The position numbers were made by a program, and so were the translations under genes. A stretch of DNA of 8,671 bases from Nocardioides sp. (GTDB taxonomy: Bacteria; Actinomycetota; Actinomycetes; Propionibacteriales; Nocardioidaceae): positions 1-8,671 of the forward strand of contig JAHEXO010000059.1 in assembly GCA_023252065.1 (NCBI GenBank), in the 5' to 3' direction. Shown in pieces: positions 1-5,221 of this stretch. The notes under the pieces were generated by a model. It did not search any database, had not been told where the DNA came from, and saw nothing but the letters and a program-made list of their open reading frames with translations. Each line of letters opens with the position of its first letter. Position 1 is the first letter of the stretch.

Positions 1-1170
1 CCCAACGCCGACAAGGAGATCGTCTCCCTCGGTGACGTGCTCCGCAGCAACACCGCCCGGTCCGACCACCACCCGCTCGTGGTGGGCCTCGGCAAGGACG
101 TCGAGGGCGGCTTCGTGGTCGCCAACCTGGCCAAGATGCCCCACCTCCTGGTTGCCGGTGCCACCGGATCCGGCAAGTCGAGCTTCATCAACTCGATGAT
201 CAGCTCGCTGCTGATGCGCTCCACGCCTGACGAGGTGCGGCTGATCCTGGTCGACCCCAAGCGGGTCGAGCTCAACGCCTACGAGGGAATTCCCCACCTC
301 ATCACCCCGATCATCACCAACCCCAAGAAGGCCGCCGAGGCCCTGGCGTGGGTCGTGCGCGAGATGGACCTGCGCTACGACGACCTGGCCAACTTCGGCT
401 TCCGCCACGTCGACGACTTCAACAAGGCGGTGCGGGCCGGCAAGGTGAAGGTGCCGCCGGGCAGCGAGCGCGAGGTCGCGCCGTACCCCTATCTCGTGGT
501 CGTCGTCGACGAGCTGGCCGACCTGATGATGGTCGCCCCCCGCGACGTCGAGGACGCCATCGTCCGGATCACCCAGCTCGCCCGCGCCGCCGGCATCCAC
601 CTGGTGCTCGCGACGCAGCGCCCGAGCGTCGACGTCGTCACCGGCCTGATCAAGGCCAACGTGCCGTCGCGGCTGGCGTTCGCCACCTCCAGCCTCGCTG
701 ACAGCCGGGTCATCCTCGACACCCCGGGTGCGGAGAAGCTGGTCGGCCAGGGCGACGGGCTGTTCCTGCCGATGGGTGCCTCGAAGCCGGTGCGGGTCCA
801 GGGCTCCTGGGTCACCGAGGTCGAGATCCACCAGGTGGTGGCCCACTGCAAGAAGCAGCTGCAGCCGAGCTACCGCGACGACGTCACCGCACCGCAGCAG
901 AGCAAGCGCGAGCTCGACGACGACATCGGCGACGACCTCGACCTCGTGGTCCAGGCCGTCGAGCTGGTGGTGTCGACACAGTTCGGGTCGACCTCGATGC
1001 TGCAGCGCAAGCTCCGGGTCGGCTTCGCCAAGGCGGGGCGGCTGATGGACATCCTCGAGAGCCGCGGCGTCGTCGGGCCCTCCGAGGGCTCCAAGGCCCG
1101 CGACGTGCTGGTCAAACCTGACGAGATCGACAGCGTGATCGCCACCCTGCACGGGGAGATGGGGGCCTGA
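1..1170 (+). CDS. ftsK: DNA translocase FtsK/SpoIIIE, C-terminal part (5' end outside window)
   Basis: This is the motor and DNA-reading part of the septal DNA translocase, which pumps chromosomal DNA through the closing division septum using ATP. The frame is open from base 1, so the N-terminal membrane domain and linker lie upstream. Of 389 visible residues, the Walker A motif GATGSGKS is at 53-60 (nt 157-180), preceded by the family hallmark KMPHLLVA. Walker B LVVVVDE is at about 165-171 (nt 493-513), followed by the conserved [17 protein letters not shown] block. The C-terminal winged-helix gamma domain, which in this family recognises polar guide sequences, spans about nt 934-1140 and includes [15 protein letters not shown] and [17 protein letters not shown]. 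The TGA at 1168-1170 overlaps the ATG of the next gene by one base, suggesting translational coupling. No damage is visible in the part present. Confidence 0.97.
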   Translation, partial: PNADKEIVSLGDVLRSNTARSDHHPLVVGLGKDVEGGFVVANLAKMPHLLVAGATGSGKSSFINSMISSLLMRSTPDEVRLILVDPKRVELNAYEGIPHLITPIITNPKKAAEALAWVVREMDLRYDDLANFGFRHVDDFNKAVRAGKVKVPPGSEREVAPYPYLVVVVDELADLMMVAPRDVEDAIVRITQLARAAGIHLVLATQRPSVDVVTGLIKANVPSRLAFATSSLADSRVILDTPGAEKLVGQGDGLFLPMGASKPVRVQGSWVTEVEIHQVVAHCKKQLQPSYRDDVTAPQQSKRELDDDIGDDLDLVVQAVELVVSTQFGSTSMLQRKLRVGFAKAGRLMDILESRGVVGPSEGSKARDVLVKPDEIDSVIATLHGEMGA

Positions 1171-2933
1171 TGAGCACCGACACCGACCTGACCACCGACA
1201 CAGGCAGCGGCAGCGGCAGCGGGGGCGAGCCGATCGAGACGATCGGCGCGCCACCCACCACGCCCGACCAGGTCGTCGAGGTACGACGCCGCGCGGGGCT
1301 CGCAGTCGCGCTCGGCGCCGGCGCCTCGCTGACCGCCGTCGCCTACCTCGCCCGCGCCGTCAACGGCGGCGGCCTCCTCGACTGGGCCCTCGCGGTCGTG
1401 CTCGGAGTGATCGGCGTGGTCGAGCTCGCGGCACTGGTCGACGCGCGCACGCCGTTGCTGGTCGCCGACGAGCTCGGGGTCCGGCTGCGGCTCGGCCGGA
1501 CCTGGGTCGGCCTGCCCTGGGCCGGACTCCAGGTGCTCGACCACCGACCGCGTCGCGGCTGGCGCGACGGGGTGCTGGTGGCCCGTCCGACCTGCGTCGG
1601 CCGGGTCCTCGAAGACCTCGACCCCCCCGCCCGACGGATCGCCCGCACCAACCGCCGGCTCCGCGGCGCTCCGCTGGCCACCCCGCTGGGTCTCACGACG
1701 CGCGTCGTCGGCGCCGGACCCGACCTCACCGACACCCTCCGTGTGCTGGCCGACGGCCGGGCCACGGTGGTCGCCCCCGAGCCCGAGACAGTGGTGGAAG
1801 CGCCGGTGGAGGCAGACGCCGAGGCGCCGGCCCGGCGCCTCCCCGACCCGCGCCCGGCGGTCGCACAGTGGATCTCCGGCCTCGCGTCCCGGTTCGACCG
1901 CACCGGCGGTGACGAGGGCTGGGACGACGAGGGCTGGGACGACGAGGGTTGGGACGACGAGGCGCAGGACGAGGCCTGGGACGAGCCCGCCGACGGCGAG
2001 ATCGCCCCGATCCCGCTGGTCCCGCCGCTGGTCCCGCCGCTGGTCGCCAGCCAGACCCCCGAGCCGGCCCGCGACACCGTGGCAGCGGCTCGCGCCGACC
2101 TCCATCACGAGGTCCGCGCAGAGGTCGACGAGGAGACCCAGGTCTGGGACCAGCTCGCCGCCGAGCCTGGGGACGTCTCCGAGCCGGAGCTGCCTCTGCT
2201 CATCGACGACTACGTCGTCGAGCCCCCCGCCGACCCGGTGATCGGACCCGAGCTGGCCGCCGCCCGGATCCGCCTCGGCCTCAGCGTCGACCAGTTGGCC
2301 GAGCGCACCCGGATCCGCCCCCACGTGATCGAGGCGCTCGAGGTCGACGACTTCAGCGCCTGCGGCGGCGACTTCTACGCACGGGGCCACCTGCGCACCC
2401 TCGCCCGGGTGCTCGGCCTCGACGTCACCCCGCTCCTGGCCTCCTACGACGAGCGCTACGCCGACGCGCCGATCGACCCGCGCAGGGTCTTCGAGGCCGA
2501 GCTGGCCGGCGCCGGATCGATGCGCGCCACACGCGGCGGCCCCAACTGGTCGGTCCTGGTCGCTGCCGTGATGGCGCTGATCCTCTGCTGGTCGGTCGCC
2601 CGCTTGGCCACCGGCGGCTCCGCGCCGGTGGCGGACCGCGCAGTCCTCAGCGGTTCCGGCGGACCCAACCACGTGACCACGACGACGGCCAAGCCCGTCC
2701 CGGTGACCCTGACCGCGACCGCGGGCGGCGCCCGCGTCGTCGTCCGCGACGGCAACGACCGCCTCGTCTTCTCCGGTGACCTCGCCTACGGCCAGAGCCA
2801 CGCGCTGCGCGCCGCGCCGCCGATCCGGATCCAGTCCACCGACGGGGCCGTCCGGGTGACGGTGGCGGGTCACGACCGCGGGCCGATGGGGCCGGCGGGA
2901 AGACCTGCCACCCAGTCCTACGTGGCGCGATGA
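1170..2933 (+). CDS. RodZ-like membrane protein with N-terminal two-TM/PH-like region, HTH and DUF4115-like tail
   Basis: This 587-residue protein probably organises the cell envelope or cytoskeleton at the membrane; RodZ links MreB to the wall machinery in other bacteria, but an MreB partner is not shown here. Visible order: hydrophobic segments at about 42-63 and 67-91; a compact region at 92-200 ([15 protein letters not shown]...) resembling a bacterial PH-like domain; an acidic low-complexity linker with DEGWD repeats (248-275) and a PLVP repeat (282-292); a RodZ-type HTH at about 358-428 ([20 protein letters not shown] ... [17 protein letters not shown]); a third membrane segment at about 460-480; and a C-terminal beta-rich region at 510-585 like DUF4115. 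The topology is consistent: the PH-like and HTH regions are cytoplasmic and the tail is outside. RodZ of E. coli is much shorter and has one membrane segment. The ATG overlaps the ftsK stop, with GGGGAG at 1153-1158 upstream. The HTH assignment is firm; the PH-like call is tentative. Confidence 0.88.
   Translation: MSTDTDLTTDTGSGSGSGGEPIETIGAPPTTPDQVVEVRRRAGLAVALGAGASLTAVAYLARAVNGGGLLDWALAVVLGVIGVVELAALVDARTPLLVADELGVRLRLGRTWVGLPWAGLQVLDHRPRRGWRDGVLVARPTCVGRVLEDLDPPARRIARTNRRLRGAPLATPLGLTTRVVGAGPDLTDTLRVLADGRATVVAPEPETVVEAPVEADAEAPARRLPDPRPAVAQWISGLASRFDRTGGDEGWDDEGWDDEGWDDEAQDEAWDEPADGEIAPIPLVPPLVPPLVASQTPEPARDTVAAARADLHHEVRAEVDEETQVWDQLAAEPGDVSEPELPLLIDDYVVEPPADPVIGPELAAARIRLGLSVDQLAERTRIRPHVIEALEVDDFSACGGDFYARGHLRTLARVLGLDVTPLLASYDERYADAPIDPRRVFEAELAGAGSMRATRGGPNWSVLVAAVMALILCWSVARLATGGSAPVADRAVLSGSGGPNHVTTTTAKPVPVTLTATAGGARVVVRDGNDRLVFSGDLAYGQSHALRAAPPIRIQSTDGAVRVTVAGHDRGPMGPAGRPATQSYVAR
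1911..1970 (+). repeat. 15-nt tandem repeat coding DEGWD (4 units)
   Basis: Three near-identical 15-nt units GACGAGGGCTGGGAC (1911-1925, 1926-1940, 1941-1955; the third has T for C) are followed by a diverged fourth unit at 1956-1970. Because 15 is a multiple of 3, unit gain or loss keeps the reading frame. They encode an acidic, Trp-bearing linker (residues 248-267) in the RodZ-like protein, ahead of the HTH. Confidence 0.9.
2013..2045 (+). repeat. 12-nt tandem repeat coding PLVP (2.75 units)
   Basis: The unit CCGCTGGTCCCG occurs twice in full (2013-2024, 2025-2036) and once in part (2037-2045), giving a Pro-Leu-Val linker at residues 282-292 of the RodZ-like protein. It is frame-preserving and sits just downstream of the acidic DEGWD repeats. 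Confidence 0.85.
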
Positions 2934-2964
2934 CAGCGATGCGCGAACGCTGAGCCCGGGGCGG

Positions 2965-2977
2965 CATACTCAGGGGG
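2965..2977 (+). promoter_or_regulatory. Possible -10 hexamer and ribosome binding site for rimO
   Basis: CATACT (2965-2970) matches four of six bases of a -10 consensus in an otherwise very GC-rich 46-nt gap, and AGGGGG (2972-2977) precedes the ATG at 2980 at short spacing. If CATACT is used, transcription would start about 2977-2979, giving a nearly leaderless rimO mRNA. No -35 is recognisable, so read-through from ftsK remains an equally good explanation. Confidence 0.25.
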
Positions 2978-2979
2978 CG

Positions 2980-4479
2980 ATGGCCACCACCACCCCTGAC
3001 CAGCACGGAGACGTCCGCGACGCCCGCGACGTCACGGTCGCCGTGGTGACGCTCGGCTGCGCCCGCAACGACGTCGACTCCGAAGAGCTCGCCGGTCGGC
3101 TCGCAACCGACGGCTTCCGCCTCGTCGACGACCCGGAGGACGCCGAGACCGTGGTGGTGAACACCTGCGGCTTCGTCGAGGCCGCGAAGAAGGACTCCGT
3201 CGACACGCTCCTGGCGGCAGCCGACCTCAAGGGCAGCGGGCAGACCCGCGCCGTGGTCGCCGTCGGGTGCCTGGCCGAGCGCTACGGCAAGGACCTCGCA
3301 GCGTCGCTGCCCGAGGCCGACGCCGTGCTCGGGTTCGACGACTACCCCGACATCGCCTCGCGGCTTCGGTCGGTCCTGGCCGGCGAGACCCTCCACCCGC
3401 ACACCCCGCACGACCGCCGCCTCCTGCTCCCGATCACCCCCGTCGAGCGCGACGCGTCGACGGTGTCGGTGCCCGGGATGGGGCTGTCCACGACCGCCTC
3501 GACCGACGAGGTCCTGGCCGGTGCGCCGGCGAGCGGTCCACGCGCCGTACGCCGCCGCCTCGACGGTGGACCTATGGCCCCGCTCAAGCTGGCCAGCGGC
3601 TGTGACCGGCGGTGCTCCTTCTGCGCGATCCCGAGCTTCCGCGGCTCGTTCGTGAGCCGGCGCCCCTCCGACGTGCTCGCCGAGGCCCGGTGGCTGGCCG
3701 GCGAGGGGGTCCGCGAGGTCTTCCTGGTCAGTGAGAACACCACCTCCTACGGCAAGGACCTCGGCGACCTCCGGCTGCTCGAGACGCTCCTTCCCGAGCT
3801 GGCCGCGATCGAGGGCCTCGACCGAGTCCGCGTGTCCTACCTCCAGCCCGCCGAGACCCGGCCCGGCCTGGTCGAGGCGATCGCAGCCACCGAGGGCGTC
3901 TGCGACTACTTCGACCTCTCCTTCCAGCACGCCAGCCCGTCGGTGCTGCGCCGGATGCGACGCTTCGGCGACCCCGACAGCTTCCTCGGCCTGCTCGAGC
4001 GGGTCCGGTCGCTGACCCCGCGCGCCGGCGTCCGCTCCAACGTGATCGTCGGCTTCCCGGGCGAGACCGACGACGACCTGCAGACGCTCTGCGACTTCCT
4101 GGTCGCCGCTCGCCTCGACGTGACCGGGGTCTTCGGCTACTCCGACGAGGACGGCACCGAAGCGACGACGCTGACCGGCAAGCTCGACGACGACGAGATC
4201 CGGACCCGGGTCGAGCAGGTCACCGACCTGGTCGAGCAGCTGACCGCCGAGCGCGCCGAGGAGCGCGTCGGCGAGCAGATCACGGTCCTGGTCGAGTCCG
4301 TTGACGACCTGACCGACGGATGCACCGCCGAAGGCCGCGCCGACCACCAGGGGCCCGAGGTCGACGGCACCACCCGCCTGACCAGCGGCACCCATAGGGT
4401 CGGTGACCTGGTGGCGGCCGTCGTCGTCGACAGCGAGGGCGCCGACCTGATCGCCACCCCGGTCGGGGTCGTGGGATGA
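2980..4479 (+). CDS. rimO: Ribosomal protein S12 methylthiotransferase RimO
   Basis: This radical-SAM enzyme adds a beta-methylthio group to a conserved aspartate of ribosomal protein S12 in the cytoplasm. The N-terminal UPF0004/MTTase domain carries the three cluster cysteines C27 (VTLGCARND), C63 ([14 protein letters not shown]) and C97 ([10 protein letters not shown]). The radical-SAM CxxxCxxC motif is GCDRRCSFC with C208, C212 and C215. Further family blocks are [21 protein letters not shown] and [19 protein letters not shown]-like C-terminal domain lies at about 430-495. The ARND and EAAKKDS signatures fit RimO better than the tRNA enzyme MiaB. At 499 residues it is longer than E. coli RimO (about 440), mainly from a stretch at about 140-198 between the two cluster domains, which I believe is common in actinobacteria. 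The stop overlaps the pgsA ATG by 4 nt. Confidence 0.96.
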   Translation: MATTTPDQHGDVRDARDVTVAVVTLGCARNDVDSEELAGRLATDGFRLVDDPEDAETVVVNTCGFVEAAKKDSVDTLLAAADLKGSGQTRAVVAVGCLAERYGKDLAASLPEADAVLGFDDYPDIASRLRSVLAGETLHPHTPHDRRLLLPITPVERDASTVSVPGMGLSTTASTDEVLAGAPASGPRAVRRRLDGGPMAPLKLASGCDRRCSFCAIPSFRGSFVSRRPSDVLAEARWLAGEGVREVFLVSENTTSYGKDLGDLRLLETLLPELAAIEGLDRVRVSYLQPAETRPGLVEAIAATEGVCDYFDLSFQHASPSVLRRMRRFGDPDSFLGLLERVRSLTPRAGVRSNVIVGFPGETDDDLQTLCDFLVAARLDVTGVFGYSDEDGTEATTLTGKLDDDEIRTRVEQVTDLVEQLTAERAEERVGEQITVLVESVDDLTDGCTAEGRADHQGPEVDGTTRLTSGTHRVGDLVAAVVVDSEGADLIATPVGVVG

Positions 4480-5081
4480 GCGACGAGGTGGGCACCTCCG
4501 GCAACTGGAACCTGCCCAACGTGCTGACCGGGATCCGGATCCTGATCGTGCCGTTCTACGGCGTCGCGCTGCTGCAGGACGGTGGCGACTCGATCCTGTG
4601 GCGGACCGTCGCGGCGATCTTGTTCTTCGTGGCGATGGTGACCGACAAGATCGACGGAGACATCGCGCGGTCGCGCGGCCTGGTCACCAACTTCGGCAAG
4701 ATCGCCGACCCGATCGCCGACAAGGCGATGACCGGGATGGCCTTCATCGGGCTCTCGATCGTCGGCGACATCTGGTGGTGGGTCACGATCATCGTCCTTA
4801 TGCGGGAGTGGTCGGTGACGCTGCTCCGGCTGTCGATCCTGAAGCGGGTGGTGGTGGCCGCGGCCTACAGCGGCAAGGTCAAGACCGTCCTCCAGGCGGT
4901 CGCCCTGACCGGCTTGTCGCTGCCACTGCGACAGCTGACCGGGCCGCTCGACCAGGTGGGCCTGGTGCTCTTCTACGCCTTCGAGGCGACCCTGGCCGCA
5001 GCCGTCGCGATGACGATGTGGTCCGGCTACGAGTTCTTCCGCGACGTCTGGCGCCAGCGGGCCACGCTCCGCGCCACCTGA
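4476..5081 (+). CDS. pgsA: CDP-diacylglycerol--glycerol-3-phosphate 3-phosphatidyltransferase (PGP synthase)
   Basis: This membrane enzyme condenses CDP-diacylglycerol with glycerol 3-phosphate to give phosphatidylglycerophosphate, the committed step to phosphatidylglycerol and cardiolipin. The complete CDP-alcohol phosphotransferase motif D-x2-DG-x2-AR-x8-G-x3-D-x3-D is present: D57, D60, G61, A64, R65, G74, D78 and D82. The opening [15 protein letters not shown] and the block [14 protein letters not shown] are typical of PgsA. About five or six hydrophobic segments are visible over 201 residues, a normal length. The ATG overlaps the rimO stop as ATGA, with no strong ribosome binding site of its own, so translation is probably coupled to rimO. 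A CDP-OH type cardiolipin synthase is the main alternative; the rimO neighbour and the MREW block favour PgsA. In many actinobacteria cinA follows pgsA; here it does not. Confidence 0.93.
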   Translation: MSDEVGTSGNWNLPNVLTGIRILIVPFYGVALLQDGGDSILWRTVAAILFFVAMVTDKIDGDIARSRGLVTNFGKIADPIADKAMTGMAFIGLSIVGDIWWWVTIIVLMREWSVTLLRLSILKRVVVAAAYSGKVKTVLQAVALTGLSLPLRQLTGPLDQVGLVLFYAFEATLAAAVAMTMWSGYEFFRDVWRQRATLRAT

Positions 5082-5104
5082 CGTTCACGCCGACGTCACG
5101 GCCT
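5072..5104 (+). promoter_or_regulatory. PHO-box-like direct repeats (three 11-nt units), tentative
   Basis: Three consecutive 11-nt units (5072-5082, 5083-5093, 5094-5104) each have CAC at the same place (5075-5077, 5086-5088, 5097-5099). The second begins GTTCACG, close to the GTTCACC core of actinobacterial PHO boxes, and TCACGCC/TCACGGC repeat exactly 11 nt apart (5085, 5096). Such phased repeats are the binding pattern of PhoP/RegX3-type OmpR-family regulators. The site lies just upstream of where a -35 would sit for the nuclease promoter. The first unit is inside the pgsA 3' end and all units deviate from consensus. The same bases also form an inverted repeat, TGACGT (5079-5084) with ACGTCA (5093-5098), an alternative reading as a dyad operator. 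Confidence 0.33.
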
Positions 5105-5131
5105 GTGGGTGTGCTCGGGGATCGTTCCGAC

Positions 5132-5137
5132 TAGGGT
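5132..5137 (+). promoter_or_regulatory. Candidate -10 hexamer (TAGGGT) for the secreted nuclease gene
   Basis: TAGGGT fits the actinobacterial TANNNT -10 pattern in the intergenic gap after pgsA. No -35 resembling TTGACA is found 16-18 nt upstream, which would suit a promoter that depends on an activator. Transcription would start near 5143-5145, leaving a leader of roughly 78 nt that begins at the large stem-loop. Confidence 0.4.
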
Positions 5138-5141
5138 GACG

Positions 5142-5176
5142 GCGGCCACACCGCGTCGCTCTCGACGCGTGGCCGC
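5142..5176 (+). promoter_or_regulatory. Strong stem-loop in the nuclease leader (14 bp, 3-nt bulge)
   Basis: The outer arms GCGGCCAC (5142-5149) and GTGGCCGC (5169-5176) and inner arms GCGTCG (5153-5158) and CGACGC (5163-5168) are perfectly complementary, with a 3-nt ACC bulge on the left and a CTCT loop (5159-5162). It has no T-run after it. It may end transcripts coming from pgsA, or, given the -10 candidate just upstream, form the 5' end of the nuclease mRNA and affect its stability. The pairing is certain; the role is inferred. Confidence 0.7.
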
Positions 5177-5177
5177 T

Positions 5178-5204
5178 TCTCGGCTCTCGGCTCTCGGCTC
5201 TCGG
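5178..5204 (+). repeat. Four tandem copies of TCTCGGC in the leader
   Basis: Three exact 7-nt copies (5178-5184, 5185-5191, 5192-5198) are followed by a fourth copy (5199-5205) whose last base is A. The array ends directly on the GGAAAGG ribosome binding site, so copy-number slippage would change leader length between stem-loop and ribosome site without altering the protein. Confidence 0.9.
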
Positions 5205-5209
5205 AAAGG
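5203..5209 (+). promoter_or_regulatory. Ribosome binding site of the secreted nuclease
   Basis: GGAAAGG lies 12 nt before the ATG at 5222, a somewhat long spacing. GGAA (5203-5206) can pair with TTCC (5210-5213) in a small hairpin. This supports 5222 as the start, as does the well-formed signal peptide that follows. Confidence 0.7.
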
Positions 5210-5221
5210 TTCCTCCACCCC

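Noticed and set aside
870..2873. 667-codon open frame antisense to ftsK and the RodZ-like gene
   Set aside because: It spans the boundary of two well-supported genes, is highly repetitive in Gly/Arg/Val/Asp, and has no family signature.
2934..2952. CAGCG/CGCTG inverted repeat after the RodZ-like gene
   Set aside because: Only 5 bp of stem with a 9-nt loop; expected by chance in DNA this rich in GC and too weak for a terminator.
3400..3575. Extra stretch between the two cluster domains of RimO, considered as an insertion or novel domain
   Set aside because: It keeps the frame and codon usage of the gene, looks like a flexible loop, and similar stretches appear to be usual in actinobacterial RimO.
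2647..4395. 582-codon open frame antisense to rimO
   Set aside because: Same compositional shadow; rimO on the other strand has all six cluster cysteines.
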